DNA of 64,000 bases from Leptospira kobayashii (GCF_003114835.2 NZ_AP025028.1:1259501-1323500); one strand, 5' to 3'; shown: positions 8,575 to 18,324, counted from the stretch's first letter. The notes: generated by a model from the sequence alone, not told the origin. Numbers and translations: made by a program.

Positions 8575-9600
8575 ATGGCATTTACAGATTATATCAAAAT
8601 CGGATTTAAAAAACCGAATCTATCTTCGGATGAGATAGAAAAAGAAAACAAAAGAAGCAGACTGGAAGAGTCATTCGAAAAGGTTCATTCCAGACTTGAG
8701 TCGATCGAGATTTTGAATTCAAATGAAAAGTTTGAAGATAGTTCGATCCTGTCCGGTTTACTCGCTTTAGATACGATCAATCTCTCTCTGGATTTTTTCG
8801 GAAAACCCAAAACAAAAATGGGTGCCGACTGGAAATCTGAAATTTCGAAATTGGGGAATGATAAACTAACATCAATTTACGAAAGTTATCCGAATGTTTT
8901 GAATCTATCCGTTTCCGTTTCTTTAAAGGAAGAGGATTTGGAAAAAGCGGAAACCGAACTTTCCGATCTGATTTCCGAACTCAACAGCCATTTTAAACAG
9001 ATCAAAAAATCCGATCTCTATACCGCTCTCACGGAATACAAAAGCAGGATTTTCGTTCAAACGGCAATTGTGATTTTTGTTCTGGGAACAGGGTTGGTAA
9101 CGTATGCTTATCGAAAAATTACCCGTCCGGAAATGAAACAAACCGATGTTCAGGTTTATTTTCTATCTGAAAAAAATCCCAATCCTGTAGACGAAGCTTT
9201 TGAAACTGCTCCGATTGATCTGACTAAGAAGGGAGAGTGGGTGGTTTATAAATTCCCTACTTCCGCAAATCAGGAGTTAAACGGTATTCGTATTGATCCC
9301 ATCCAACAGAAAAAAATGCGGTATTCGATCGAAAGTCTTAGGATCTTAAATGCGAAAGGCACGGTTTTATTCGAAAGGGATTTCCTTTTGGATGAAACAT
9401 TGCTTCCCAAAGATAGAGATAAATTCGGTCCAATCAGTGATATGAAAACCGGAGGAAAAGCTAAAGCCGGTTCACCGATCGAAATGGAATCTACCGGAAA
9501 CGATCCTTATTTTATCGTTTATTTTCCCAATGTAAAGGGAGCTTCTTCCGTTGAATTGAAGATGCGCCATTTAGAAGCACATAAAAAATTTAGTAACTAA
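8575..9600 (+). CDS. Unknown single-span membrane protein
   Basis: About 341 residues, not recognised. An acidic/basic, coiled-coil-prone N-terminal half (residues about 15-155) is followed by one transmembrane helix (about 160-178, FVQTAIVIFVLGTGLVTYA) and a C-terminal half rich in beta-type sequence that probably lies outside the cytoplasmic membrane (FERDFLL, PYFIVYFP). The ATG at 8575 has GGAAAGGG just upstream and is preferred to the TTG at 8563. It is 57 nt after the transporter gene and 8 nt before the UbiA-type gene, so it is likely co-transcribed. No function is proposed. Confidence 0.7.
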   Translation: MAFTDYIKIGFKKPNLSSDEIEKENKRSRLEESFEKVHSRLESIEILNSNEKFEDSSILSGLLALDTINLSLDFFGKPKTKMGADWKSEISKLGNDKLTSIYESYPNVLNLSVSVSLKEEDLEKAETELSDLISELNSHFKQIKKSDLYTALTEYKSRIFVQTAIVIFVLGTGLVTYAYRKITRPEMKQTDVQVYFLSEKNPNPVDEAFETAPIDLTKKGEWVVYKFPTSANQELNGIRIDPIQQKKMRYSIESLRILNAKGTVLFERDFLLDETLLPKDRDKFGPISDMKTGGKAKAGSPIEMESTGNDPYFIVYFPNVKGASSVELKMRHLEAHKKFSN

Positions 9601-9608
9601 ATAAGATC

Positions 9609-10508
9609 GTGATTCTACTTTATTTAAAATTGATGAGGCTTCCGCAATGGATCAAAAACGTGATCCTGTTTGCGGGGCTTATCTTTTCAAAAAAAATATT
9701 CGATCAAACATCCTTTACCAGAGTATGTGCTGCATTTTTATTATTTTCCTTCGTAGCCAGTTCCCAGTATGTATTTAATGATTTTTTGGATAAGGATGAA
9801 GATGCAAGACATCCTGAGAAAAAACATCGTCCTCTTGCCAGCGGTGCATTGGATGCGGGCCTTGCCCTTGCCATAACCGGAGTTATATTGCCGTTCGCTT
9901 TGATCGGGTCTTATTGGCTTTCTCCTACCTTCTTTTTTCTCACTTTATTTTATTTGGTTTTCAATGTTGTTTATAGCAAGGTTTTGAAACATATAGTCAT
10001 CCTTGATGTGATGAGTATTTCCATCGGATTTGTGATTCGTGCGATCGCAGGAGCCGTTGTGATCAATGTTCAATTTTCCCATTGGTTATTGCTTTGTACA
10101 TTTACATTGGCACTTTTCTGGGGATTTTCCAAACGAAGGGGAGAGATCAATATCCTTCAGGAGAACGCCGGCAAACACAGAAAAATTTTGGATGAATATT
10201 CTTTGGAATTTTTGGATCTGATGATGGCGATTACTTCGACATTAACACTGGTTAGTTATATTATGTATTCCGTCAGCCCGTCGACTGCAAAAAATCTGGG
10301 TACGGAAAATCTGGTGTATACCGTTCCCATCGTGGTTTATGCGATCTTTCGAAGTCTTTATATCATTTATATCAAAAATATGGGACACGACCCGACTAAG
10401 GCGATTCTAACCGACAAATCCGTATTGGCTTCCGGATTCCTTTGGTTATGCCTTGTGTTATTTCTGGTGTTTGGAAACTTATCGGTCCTTCTGCCAGTCA
10501 TACAATAG
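9609..10508 (+). CDS. UbiA-superfamily prenyltransferase, decaprenyl-phosphate phosphoribosyltransferase-like
   Basis: 299 residues, about nine membrane helices. The first aspartate-rich motif is NDFLDKDED (residues 57-65) followed by RHPEKKHRPLASG, and the N-terminus reads LPQWIKNVILFAG. This combination is typical of the branch that includes DPPR synthase (transfer of phosphoribose to a polyprenyl phosphate) rather than of UbiA or MenA. It acts in the cytoplasmic membrane on a long polyprenyl substrate. A GTG start gives the usual N-terminus; an ATG at 9633 is possible. The thioredoxin-like gene follows within 10 nt. The exact acceptor is uncertain. Confidence 0.8.
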   Translation: MILLYLKLMRLPQWIKNVILFAGLIFSKKIFDQTSFTRVCAAFLLFSFVASSQYVFNDFLDKDEDARHPEKKHRPLASGALDAGLALAITGVILPFALIGSYWLSPTFFFLTLFYLVFNVVYSKVLKHIVILDVMSISIGFVIRAIAGAVVINVQFSHWLLLCTFTLALFWGFSKRRGEINILQENAGKHRKILDEYSLEFLDLMMAITSTLTLVSYIMYSVSPSTAKNLGTENLVYTVPIVVYAIFRSLYIIYIKNMGHDPTKAILTDKSVLASGFLWLCLVLFLVFGNLSVLLPVIQ

Positions 10509-10518
10509 GGGACTAAAA

Positions 10519-11034
10519 ATGATCTTTTGGAAAAATTGGCCTTATCGGCTCAAAGTTGTTTCAGCTTTTTTTATCTTTTTTGTAGCAACTTTGGTGTTCG
10601 GATTTTTCAAAGGAAGAGGGTTTGATCCTCGGATTCCTATCGAAACTCTTGCAGAAACACCTGGCGAGGCGATTTCCTGGGAAAAGAAACCCAAGGTCAT
10701 CTATTTTTGGGCCACTTGGTGCACTGTCTGCAAAGGTTATTCTTATATTTTGAATTCGAATTTGAATCTTCTGAATCAGGATAAGACGACGTTTTTATCC
10801 GTGGTTGCTCCGGATGAAGAAGGTTCTCCGGACACACTTCAAAAGTACATCAAAGACCATGATATCAAATACCCTGTGTTAAAAGGAAACTACCAACTTT
10901 TGCGTGATTGGGGGATTTCCGCTTTCCCCACTACGGTTTTTTTAAATGCAAAAGGAGAAGTCGTTTTTGCAGATACCGGAATTATCAGCCCGATGAGTTT
11001 TTGGCTTCGTTCTTTTCTCACGACTCTCTTTTAA
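10519..11034 (+). CDS. Membrane-anchored thioredoxin-like (TlpA/DsbE-type) protein
   Basis: 171 residues: an N-terminal membrane anchor (about 10-30) and a thioredoxin fold with WATWCTVCK, cysteines 68 and 71, plus the cis-proline loop FPTTVFLNAKG. It should face the periplasm and act in thiol-disulfide exchange, as TlpA/ResA proteins do in cytochrome maturation or disulfide reduction. The ATG at 10519 follows AGGGGAC and gives the membrane anchor; a longer reading from 10453 would overlap the upstream gene and is unlikely. The client protein is unknown. Confidence 0.85.
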   Translation: MIFWKNWPYRLKVVSAFFIFFVATLVFGFFKGRGFDPRIPIETLAETPGEAISWEKKPKVIYFWATWCTVCKGYSYILNSNLNLLNQDKTTFLSVVAPDEEGSPDTLQKYIKDHDIKYPVLKGNYQLLRDWGISAFPTTVFLNAKGEVVFADTGIISPMSFWLRSFLTTLF

Positions 11035-11052
11035 ACAACCGATGAGTCTATT

Positions 11053-11826
11053 ATGGAGCAACCATTTAAGCCCAAGCCGTTACTCAATAAATCCGAACTC
11101 CGCCAAATCAAACGTAGTCGGACGAGAGTGGAAGGCAAAAAAGTCCTTACCGATGACGTAAGAAAACTCAAATCCTTAAAAGTTACTCCCGACCTCAGCC
11201 CAACCGAAGCGATTCATTATTACAAAGAACCTATCTGGATCGAATATTATATTCCTAAAGAGTCCAGATTTGCTTACGAAACAAAGTTTTTATTTATACT
11301 TCTGGTCGATCCCAAACCTAACGAGGAAGAATCCGATATTGCGCTAAAGGAAGCGATCGAAAAAAAAACAATCATCGATGTATGGAATTATATTCGAGAA
11401 AACAGGGAACATGCAGATTTCATAAAAGGGTCGTATCATAGTACGATTTCCATGCATGAAACGATCAGTCATATCTTTAACACTTACCATGAGACGAAAA
11501 ACACGGAGGAGTTGAAAACCGCGTGTTATTTGACGGAAGCATTGCTTAAATATGAACCGACTTTGGCAAGTCTTCGTTTCTTTCGGGACTATGTAATTTT
11601 CAATTTGAACTATTTCATTCGTGAATTGAACAAAGCTAAGATCGAATTTTCTCTGGAAGATGCCACGGTATCGCTTTTGATCAAAAGAAGAAATGAACTT
11701 TGGGAAGAAGAGAATCGTGCGGAAGATGAAGATTTCGATTTGCTTGCAGCTTTGTTTTTCGAACAGGCTTTCCCGAATCGAGGAGCAAGTGAACTTTCTA
11801 CGGACGACTTGCGTTTAGTCGAATGA
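11053..11826 (+). CDS. Unknown conserved-looking cytoplasmic protein
   Basis: 257 residues, not recognised. The N-terminal 45 residues are very basic ([19 protein letters not shown]), which could favour nucleic-acid or membrane-surface contact. The rest appears alpha-helical and acidic, with no cysteine motif, transmembrane segment or signal peptide. It follows the thioredoxin-like gene by 18 nt, and its last 12 bases overlap the end of the convergent gene at 11815-12699. No function is proposed. Confidence 0.65.
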   Translation: MEQPFKPKPLLNKSELRQIKRSRTRVEGKKVLTDDVRKLKSLKVTPDLSPTEAIHYYKEPIWIEYYIPKESRFAYETKFLFILLVDPKPNEEESDIALKEAIEKKTIIDVWNYIRENREHADFIKGSYHSTISMHETISHIFNTYHETKNTEELKTACYLTEALLKYEPTLASLRFFRDYVIFNLNYFIRELNKAKIEFSLEDATVSLLIKRRNELWEEENRAEDEDFDLLAALFFEQAFPNRGASELSTDDLRLVE

Positions 11827-12699
11827 ACTTCCGTACAACCAGGTAAAAAGTTTTCGGATGTTTTCTATTTTTTTTTGTTCTTTGTCTCCGTAATTATTTT
11901 CAACAAACCTTTCTTCCAGCTGGTATCGAACCGGAATTTTTTTTTCCTGAAATTCGAATGTAAGCCTTTTGAAATTCACAGACTTGGATCTGGGAATTTC
12001 TTCTTTTTTTGTTATAGGAAGGGAATTAGATACCACTTCCAGGATTTCCGAATAAGGAAATAGAGAGGGAGAAATTTCCGTAATTCCTTGGGAAAGGTCC
12101 CTGTATAGATTTTCCTTATCGAAATTTTTCAATCCTAAAAACAGAACTTGTTTTTCCTTTTGAATCGATTTTAAAACTTCAACTGATTTGGAAATGGGGG
12201 AAGGCACTGCATCCCAATCCAATAAAACAAGATGGATGGGGCTTGTTTTGATTCTAGCAACCAAATGTTCGAACACTCCTTCCGTATAGGCGACTTCTCC
12301 CATTGCACGAAGCAGACTGAAGATATGTTTGTCGAACCGGGGGCGAGTGGAAAAGACGGCCCAGTTCGTTGAACTTGCGTTAGCTGAAAAGATCGGAAAG
12401 TCGGAAAACCGGCTGCCATCTTCTTGCCACAATAAACTCACTCCTGCCTTTCTGAAATTTTCCTTTTCCGCTTCCGTAAAGGAACCAAATAGCAATGGTT
12501 CAATGCTCCATTCCAATAATTCTTTTGCAAGTTCCGGTGTTGATTTGGAAAAAAAAAGAATCCCTGAGGAATGATCCTTCCAATTTTTCGAATGTACCTC
12601 GGTAACTTGGAGGGAGTGGTATTTGAGCCAAGCATGTAGTAATTTTCCTTCCTTCTCGGAACCTGGGGAAATCAAAACTGCTCCAAATAGAGGAATCAT
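11815..12699 (-). CDS. Unknown protein with receiver-like domain
   Basis: 294 residues. The stretch at about 117-225 has the alternation of a response-regulator receiver: [23 protein letters not shown], then [11 protein letters not shown] with an aspartate at the end of the third strand, then [11 protein letters not shown]. The N-terminal 110 residues ([17 protein letters not shown]...) look like a second, degenerate receiver-like fold. A lysine pair and acid pocket typical of active receivers are not clear, so it may be a pseudo-receiver. There is no output domain I recognise. It is convergent with the upstream gene and divergent from the PhaR-like gene (60-nt gap). Confidence 0.6.
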   Translation of the reverse strand: MIPLFGAVLISPGSEKEGKLLHAWLKYHSLQVTEVHSKNWKDHSSGILFFSKSTPELAKELLEWSIEPLLFGSFTEAEKENFRKAGVSLLWQEDGSRFSDFPIFSANASSTNWAVFSTRPRFDKHIFSLLRAMGEVAYTEGVFEHLVARIKTSPIHLVLLDWDAVPSPISKSVEVLKSIQKEKQVLFLGLKNFDKENLYRDLSQGITEISPSLFPYSEILEVVSNSLPITKKEEIPRSKSVNFKRLTFEFQEKKIPVRYQLEERFVENNYGDKEQKKIENIRKLFTWLYGSSFD

Positions 12700-12759
12700 T
12701 CAGATTGTATTTTGGTTGACCCCCTGTTCTCGAAAAGCCATTTTAAAATTCGTTCTTCT

Positions 12760-13308
12760 ATGAAGATTCTAAAACGTTACGCCAATCGCAGACTTTACGA
12801 TCCCGAGACCAGTTCCACTATCACTTTGGAAGATGTGGCTAGGATGATCATCGGTGGAGAAGAAATTAAAGTTTTGGACAATATGTCCAGTGAAGACATC
12901 ACCCCTAAGATTTTAGGCCAAACATTCCTGAAGGTGAGTTTGGGCCAACGCAATGAGTATTTTTCAAATTTTATGCTCACCTCTCTCATTCGGGAGACAG
13001 GAAGAGATATCTCCGGGTTATTCGAAAGATTGGTGCTCGGAGGGATCGGCGCCAATTATCTTACTTCGGAAAGATTGGAAAAGATCGTTACTTCCATGGT
13101 GGATCTGGGGGAGTTGAAGGAAGCGGATTTCAGTCATTACAGAGAGGACTTGCTTCGCAAAATGGCTTCTCGTGCCAGCGAGAAAAAAGAACAAATCCAA
13201 AAGGACTTGGAAAAATTATCCATCAGCTTACAGGAAAAAGAAACTCCGACTCTCGGAGACCTTTCCGAAAAATTAAAAGAAGTCGCAGAAAAATTAAAAG
13301 ATACGTAA
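12760..13308 (+). CDS. PhaR-like polyhydroxyalkanoate synthesis regulator
   Basis: 182 residues. The N-terminal 60 residues match the PHB/PHA accumulation regulator DNA-binding domain: [19 protein letters not shown] followed by [10 protein letters not shown]. In PHA-producing bacteria such proteins bind DNA and PHA granules and repress phasin genes. The C-terminal part (about 130-182) is lysine/glutamate-rich and coiled-coil-like. The ATG at 12760 gives the family's usual N-terminus; the in-frame extension to 12712 has no resemblance. No PHA synthase or phasin gene is nearby, so the regulated target is not known. Confidence 0.8.
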   Translation: MKILKRYANRRLYDPETSSTITLEDVARMIIGGEEIKVLDNMSSEDITPKILGQTFLKVSLGQRNEYFSNFMLTSLIRETGRDISGLFERLVLGGIGANYLTSERLEKIVTSMVDLGELKEADFSHYREDLLRKMASRASEKKEQIQKDLEKLSISLQEKETPTLGDLSEKLKEVAEKLKDT

Positions 13309-13354
13309 TCAAAAAAGATAAAAAACCGTCAGACTTTATCATAAGAGGTTCTCG

Positions 13355-14275
13355 GTGAAACGTTTGGTGAAGCTTATTTTTATTTCCATTCTAGGGATGA
13401 TTGTTTCCCCAGGATTAGTACTAAATGCAGACGAGGGGGCGCCGGTTCCCAGAGAAAGGTTGGCATTTTTCGTAGAACAGCAAAAAAGAATCGCTTCGGC
13501 GGATCCGAACGAAATCAGAGATGCCATTGATCGATTAACGTATGTTAAAAGCAATCTGGGAACCAGAGATTTGATAGCCGCCTTAAGAGGAGCACCGAAT
13601 TTTCCCAGTTCCACTCAAAATTCACCCGTAGTAAAATTTTATGCAGCGAAAGCCCTCGGTCGAAAAGGTGAAGCAGTTGCCATTGAACCTTTGTTAATTG
13701 AATATAAAAAGCAATCGGAAGCTCTTGTGGAAAGGGAAAACAAACCCCGCAAATTGAAAGACGGTGTTTACGGATCAGAGAGTTTATCCAGTCCCTATTT
13801 TTTCGGAGAAGACGATATTTCCATGGTTTTGGCCTGCGGAGAGATGCTTCGGTCTCTCGGAACTCTTCCTTTGACTGAAAATTCCGAAAAAGAAATCAAA
13901 CAGGCGCTCATTCATAAAAATTTTTACATTCGTTCCTCCGCTGCAGATGCAATCTATCTGGCCGGAAAAAAAGAAACGATTTCGAATCTTCCCGAACTTC
14001 TTAGTCATGAAAAAGATCCTTATGCGAAAATTTCCATCTTGAGTGCACTTGCCGGTCTGGAAAGACTTCCCAACCAGAATTTCAAGGCAGTGGTGGAAAC
14101 TTTGAAAGATACTGATCCAGAGATCAGAAAAAAAGCATCAGAAGCACTGGTTCGAATGGACCTAACTCTTGCTGCGCCTCATTTGGAGCATGCCATTACG
14201 ATTGAAAATGACCAAAGAGTTCTTTTGCAGATGAGAGAGGATTATAAACAAATCCAATCCTTTCGCGTTCCTTAA
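13355..14275 (+). CDS. Secreted HEAT-repeat protein
   Basis: 306 residues with a signal peptide (about 1-24, cleavage near VLNA-DE) and HEAT-like helical repeats: SPVVKFYAAKALGRKGEAVAIEPLL, NFYIRSSAADAIYLAGK, DPYAKISILSALAGLERL and DPEIRKKASEALVRMD. Such repeats make a protein-binding solenoid; here it should be periplasmic. The GTG start at 13355 follows AAGAGG. No enzyme motif is seen, and no neighbour points to a partner. Confidence 0.78.
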   Translation: MKRLVKLIFISILGMIVSPGLVLNADEGAPVPRERLAFFVEQQKRIASADPNEIRDAIDRLTYVKSNLGTRDLIAALRGAPNFPSSTQNSPVVKFYAAKALGRKGEAVAIEPLLIEYKKQSEALVERENKPRKLKDGVYGSESLSSPYFFGEDDISMVLACGEMLRSLGTLPLTENSEKEIKQALIHKNFYIRSSAADAIYLAGKKETISNLPELLSHEKDPYAKISILSALAGLERLPNQNFKAVVETLKDTDPEIRKKASEALVRMDLTLAAPHLEHAITIENDQRVLLQMREDYKQIQSFRVP

Positions 14276-14330
14276 ACTAGACTTTCCTCTTCGATTTCTC
14301 CAGTATTTTAAACATCCTGTGGACTCTGTA

Positions 14331-14389
14331 CCTCACTCACGGCTCGCGCCAGGGTGAGGGGAGACAGTGATGAGAAGCTTGTTTCTCAT
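14331..14389 (+). terminator. Two hairpins between HEAT-protein gene and cysK
   Basis: CCTCAC (14331) pairs with GTGAGG (14354-14359) around a GC-rich loop, and ATGAGAA (14370) pairs with TTCTCAT (14383-14389), followed by TTTC. They lie in the 169-bp gap before cysK and could end the upstream transcript or act in the cysK leader. The T-tract is weak, so this is tentative. Confidence 0.35.
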
Positions 14390-14444
14390 TTTCTTCGTGG
14401 ACAAAATCAGTTTTCCCAGAAGTAATAACTTTTGCGGAGTTCTT

Positions 14445-15359
14445 ATGAAGTTAAATAGTATTTTAGAAGCAATCGGAAACACCCCCCATGTTCGCCTGTC
14501 TCGTCTTTTCGGAGAAAACCATCAAGTTTGGTTGAAGTTGGAGCGTCAAAATCCGGGCGGATCGATCAAAGATCGTATCGCTCTTTCCATGATTGAGGAT
14601 GCTGAAAAAACGGGTAAACTGACAAAGGATTCCATGATTGTGGAGCCGACTTCCGGAAATACCGGGATAGGACTTGCGATGGTTGCTGCGGTAAAAGGTT
14701 ATCCTATAACTCTCGTTATGCCGGAACATATGTCGATCGAAAGAAGAAGAATCATGGCTGCTTATGGTGCCAAGTTCGAACTTACCCCTCGTGAAAAAGG
14801 AATGCCTGGAGCGATTGAAAAAGCGAAAGAAATACTCGCTTCCAATCCGAAAGCATGGATGCCTCAACAGTTTGAGAATGAGGCAAATATCAGAGTTCAT
14901 AGAGAAACTACTGCGGAAGAAATTGCAAAAGATTTTCCGGAAGGTTTGGATTATATCATCACAGGTGTAGGAACGGGCGGTCATATCACTGGATGTGCCG
15001 AGAACCTGAAGAAAAAATTTCCTAAATTGAAAATCATTGCAGTGGAACCCGAAGGTTCTCCTGTTCTTAGCGGCGGCAAACCGGGACCGCACCCCTTACA
15101 AGGGATAGGTGCCGGTTTTATTCCAAAAAACTGTAAAACGGAACTTTTGGATGAAATCATCACTGTAGGAAAAGACGAATCATTTGCTATGGCAGTTGAG
15201 ATTGCAAAAAAAGAAGGTATCTTTATCGGAACTTCTTCCGGAGCAAGTCTTGCGGCAGTGGCTAAAAAACTAAAGGATATTCCCGCAGGATCAAAGGTTC
15301 TTACTTTCTGTTATGATACGGGAGAAAGATACCTTTCGATTGAAGGATTGTTCGTTTAG
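14445..15359 (+). CDS. cysK: Cysteine synthase (O-acetylserine sulfhydrylase)
   Basis: 304 residues. It joins sulfide to O-acetylserine to give cysteine, using pyridoxal phosphate. The PLP lysine is K42 in [12 protein letters not shown], the substrate-binding loop TSGNTG lies at 69-74, and the phosphate loop reads [10 protein letters not shown]. It is a full-length CysK-type protein with no regulatory extension. The ATG at 14445 is within TTCTTATGAAG, and the N-terminus ([16 protein letters not shown]) matches the family; the longer frame from 14367 is not supported. It completes the sulfate-assimilation route encoded at 30.7-43.8 kb. The next gene, topA, begins 17 nt after its stop. Confidence 0.95.
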   Translation: MKLNSILEAIGNTPHVRLSRLFGENHQVWLKLERQNPGGSIKDRIALSMIEDAEKTGKLTKDSMIVEPTSGNTGIGLAMVAAVKGYPITLVMPEHMSIERRRIMAAYGAKFELTPREKGMPGAIEKAKEILASNPKAWMPQQFENEANIRVHRETTAEEIAKDFPEGLDYIITGVGTGGHITGCAENLKKKFPKLKIIAVEPEGSPVLSGGKPGPHPLQGIGAGFIPKNCKTELLDEIITVGKDESFAMAVEIAKKEGIFIGTSSGASLAAVAKKLKDIPAGSKVLTFCYDTGERYLSIEGLFV

Positions 15360-15364
15360 TTTTC

Positions 15365-15379
15365 AGGACGACAACTATC
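15365..15379 (+). promoter_or_regulatory. Shine-Dalgarno AGGA and candidate ATC start of topA
   Basis: The only frame that encodes the start of the Toprim domain has no ATG, GTG or TTG between its upstream stop (15341-15343) and the conserved VESPTK motif. AGGA at 15365-15368 lies 8 nt before ATC at 15377, which would give M-TKLIIVESPTK, the standard TopA N-terminus. An ATT at 15347 is a weaker option. Confidence 0.55.
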
Positions 15380-17239
15380 ACAAAATTAATTATAGTTGAG
15401 TCTCCTACCAAAGCGGCGGCTTTACAATCTTACTTAGACGGAGATTGGAAAGTCGTTGCAACCAAGGGTCATATCAAAGACCTCCCTCCCAAACAATACG
15501 GAATTGATTTTACCAACGACTTCGAGCCAAGTTATGAATGGCTAAAAGGCAAAAAAACATTATTTTCTAATATTCGAAAATTATCCAAGTCCAGTTCCCA
15601 TGTTTACATCGCCTCTGACCCTGATCGGGAAGGGGAGATGATTGCAGAACATATCTCCGACGAGCTTGGTGATAAAAAAGGGAATATGTTTCGTATTCGT
15701 TTGAAAGAGATTTCAAAACAGGAAGTAATATCCGCTTTGAAAAATCCATCCGTTATCGATCGGCAACTGGTCGATTCGCAAGTCGCAAGGAGAGTGATCG
15801 ATCGGATTTTCGGCTTTGAAATTTCTCCGTTTCTTTGGAAATATTTGGGAGGCTCATCTCTTTCCGCAGGAAGAGTTCAGTCTACCGTATTACGATGGAT
15901 ATGCGAAAGAGAAGCGGAGATTCGAAATTTCATTCCTGAAGTTTATGTTTCCTTAAAGGCAAAGGTTTCTGACAAAAAAGAAAATTTCGAATTGGATTAT
16001 GTTTTACCCAAATCGAAAGAGAAGTTAAACGAAAAAGAAGCAAAATCAGTGCTTTCCAAATACGGAGTCTCCGGCAAAGGAAAAGCTCTTCCCGATACTT
16101 TTTTGACTTTGGAATCGATTGAGGAAAAGGAATATAAAAATTACCCTCCTCCTCCTTTCACTACTGCGGTGTTGCAGGAAACAGCTTCGCGGGTTTTCGG
16201 ATTTAGCGGATCTCATACAATGAAGATCGCTCAAGTATTGTTCGAAGGGAAGCGGATGAAGAATGGAGAATACCAGGGACTCATTACTTATATGAGAACC
16301 GATTCCACCCATGTCACAGACGGCAAAAAAAAGATCGCATTACGATTCTTAAATGATAAATCTCCCGATCTGATCCGAGGTGTTCCCACTAAAGGAAAGG
16401 AAAAGCTGCATAGCCAGGGAGCGCATGAAGCGATCCTCCCGATAGATCCTTATTTGACTCCAGATAGTTTGCGATCTTCCTTAAAGCCGGACGAATTCAA
16501 ATTGTACGAACTGATTTGGCAAAGATTTCTGGAAAGTTTTCTATTACCGGAAACTGGAATTGAAAGAAATTATATTTTCGAGTCCGAAGGGGAGAGATGG
16601 AACACCAAAGAGAAAGAGGGGAAATCACTCGGCTTTAAAGGATTTTTAGGAAAAGAAAAACTTCCCGCGGATCCCCGAAAAGGTCTAAAACCCGGAGCAA
16701 AGGTTTCCGTTTCCGAATGGATTTGGGAAGATAAAAAAACTTCACCTCCTTCTCGTTATACGGAAGGAAGTTTGATCCAAAAAATGGAAAAAACGGGAGT
16801 GGGCAGACCTTCCACTTATTCACAGACTCTTGTAACCCTGATGAAACGTAAGTATGTTTTCCAAAACCAAAAAAAGATAGGAGCGTCGGCGTTAGGCGAA
16901 AAAGTAAACGATCTGCTTGTCGAACGATTCGATGAAATTGTAGGAGAAAGTTTTACAAAGTCGATGGAAGAAGAATTGGACCTGCTTGCAGGAGGGCAAG
17001 GTGCCCGTGTCAAACTGATCAGATCGTTTTATCAAAGAGTTTTGGAATTAAAAAAATTAAAACCGACTCTTAAAAAAGAAAAAACTAAGGACAAAGGGAA
17101 ATCGATTCCGCAAAAAGGAACCAGGGTCTGTCCAACTTGTAATGAGGGAAAGGTTTTAGCCAAGTTTTCAAAAACAGGAAAAACGATCTATTTTTGTTCC
17201 CGTTATCCGCATTGTGATTATGCTTCTTATGAAGAATAA
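15377..17239 (+). CDS. topA: DNA topoisomerase I (non-canonical ATC start proposed)
   Basis: About 620 residues. It relaxes negative supercoils through a single-strand break. The Toprim acid lies in VESPTK (E8), the metal motif DPDREGE at 81-87, the active-site tyrosine in GLITYMRTDS (Y305), and the C-terminus carries one zinc ribbon with CPTC and a later cysteine pair. A standard-codon start exists only at ATG 15638, which would delete the first 87 residues and with them the Toprim metal site, leaving an inactive protein. I therefore place the start at ATC 15377. The gene starts 17 nt after cysK, so the two are probably co-transcribed. Other explanations are a base error or true ATT initiation at 15347. 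Confidence 0.9.
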   Translation: MTKLIIVESPTKAAALQSYLDGDWKVVATKGHIKDLPPKQYGIDFTNDFEPSYEWLKGKKTLFSNIRKLSKSSSHVYIASDPDREGEMIAEHISDELGDKKGNMFRIRLKEISKQEVISALKNPSVIDRQLVDSQVARRVIDRIFGFEISPFLWKYLGGSSLSAGRVQSTVLRWICEREAEIRNFIPEVYVSLKAKVSDKKENFELDYVLPKSKEKLNEKEAKSVLSKYGVSGKGKALPDTFLTLESIEEKEYKNYPPPPFTTAVLQETASRVFGFSGSHTMKIAQVLFEGKRMKNGEYQGLITYMRTDSTHVTDGKKKIALRFLNDKSPDLIRGVPTKGKEKLHSQGAHEAILPIDPYLTPDSLRSSLKPDEFKLYELIWQRFLESFLLPETGIERNYIFESEGERWNTKEKEGKSLGFKGFLGKEKLPADPRKGLKPGAKVSVSEWIWEDKKTSPPSRYTEGSLIQKMEKTGVGRPSTYSQTLVTLMKRKYVFQNQKKIGASALGEKVNDLLVERFDEIVGESFTKSMEEELDLLAGGQGARVKLIRSFYQRVLELKKLKPTLKKEKTKDKGKSIPQKGTRVCPTCNEGKVLAKFSKTGKTIYFCSRYPHCDYASYEE

Positions 17240-17253
17240 TCGAAGGAAAATCA

Positions 17254-18267
17254 TTGAAACGAAAAATTACTTTATTGAATCTGGGTGGTCCGAGGACCGC
17301 TCTCGAAATCGAAACTTTTTTAAGAGATCTTTTTTTAGATCCTTATGTGTTCGATCTTCCTCTTTGGGAGCCGCTTCGCCAAATACTTGCTAAGTACATT
17401 GCCAAAAAAAGGGCGCCAAAGGTGCGTTCCACCTACGAGTCCATGGGGTTCGGAGGAGGGAGTCCACTCGTTGATGAGACGATCAAACAAACGACTGCCG
17501 TTGTAAAAGTTCTGAATGAAAAAACTTCGGACGAATGGTTCGGTCAGGTTGCTATGGCTTGCGGTTACCCGAACTTAAAAGATATTTTGAAAAAAGAGGA
17601 CGGCCCGGGGCCAAATCATATTTGGGTCCCTCTTTTTCCGCAATATTCCCGTTCGACTGTTTTGTCCGTTGCAAAAATTGCCGAATCAATTATAGGTAAA
17701 TACCCGTTAGATGGGAATGGTTGGTTGCAACCATTCGGCTTGGACACCAGATTTCTGGATGTATCCGCTTCTTTGATACTTGATTACTTTCAAGGAAAAC
17801 TTTCGGAAAATCATTTTCTTCATCCGGATAATACGAAAGGGATCGAGGATTGGAAGACGATTGATTTGGTTTTTTCCGCCCACGGAATTCCTATGAGACT
17901 CATTCGGAAAGGAGATACGTATGTGAATGAAATAGAAACATCCGTATCCGAAATCACCAAACGACTGAGGGAAAAAGGATTTTCAGGAGAAGTTCATTTG
18001 TCTTATCAAAGTAGGGTAGGTCCTGCCAAATGGACGGAGCCTAATACGAAGACTACTTTACACGAGTTGGGTAGATCGGGCAAACGAATCGCAGTGTATC
18101 CTATCAGTTTTGTAAGCGATCATTTGGAAACTTTGGAAGAGATAGGAGTGGAACTCAGGGATTTGGCATTAGAGTCGGGTGCATCTTCCTATCATAGAAT
18201 TCCTTCCTTTGGAACCTATCCCTTGTTTATCGATCTACTTTCCGATCTCATATTGGAATCAGTTTGA
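17254..18267 (+). CDS. hemH: Ferrochelatase
   Basis: 337 residues; inserts Fe2+ into protoporphyrin IX, the last step of heme synthesis. Family features are LLNLGGPRT at the N-terminus, the catalytic histidine in FSAHGIPMR, a QSRVGPAKWTEP segment, and the C-terminal acidic helix region ETLEEIGVE. The TTG start at 17254 follows GAAGGA and leaves 14 nt to topA. It is the only heme gene here on the plus strand, convergent with the hemACDBLENG operon and sharing its terminator. The same type of enzyme might also serve siroheme synthesis, but this is not shown. Confidence 0.95.
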   Translation: MKRKITLLNLGGPRTALEIETFLRDLFLDPYVFDLPLWEPLRQILAKYIAKKRAPKVRSTYESMGFGGGSPLVDETIKQTTAVVKVLNEKTSDEWFGQVAMACGYPNLKDILKKEDGPGPNHIWVPLFPQYSRSTVLSVAKIAESIIGKYPLDGNGWLQPFGLDTRFLDVSASLILDYFQGKLSENHFLHPDNTKGIEDWKTIDLVFSAHGIPMRLIRKGDTYVNEIETSVSEITKRLREKGFSGEVHLSYQSRVGPAKWTEPNTKTTLHELGRSGKRIAVYPISFVSDHLETLEEIGVELRDLALESGASSYHRIPSFGTYPLFIDLLSDLILESV

Positions 18268-18268
18268 T

Positions 18269-18303
18269 AAAACCCGATTCCATTCATTATGGATCGGGTT
18301 TTT
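18269..18303. terminator. Bidirectional terminator between hemH and hemG
   Basis: AAACCCGATTCC pairs with GGATCGGGTTT (one bulged T) around a 9-nt loop, flanked by AAAA on the left and TTTTT on the right. It begins 2 nt after the hemH stop and ends 22 nt from the hemG stop, serving both convergent transcripts. Confidence 0.85.
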
Positions 18304-18324
18304 GCATATTTCTGGGAACAGAAA

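Noticed and set aside
15638..17239. topA starting at ATG 15638
   Set aside because: This deletes the Toprim metal site while the upstream frame clearly encodes it.
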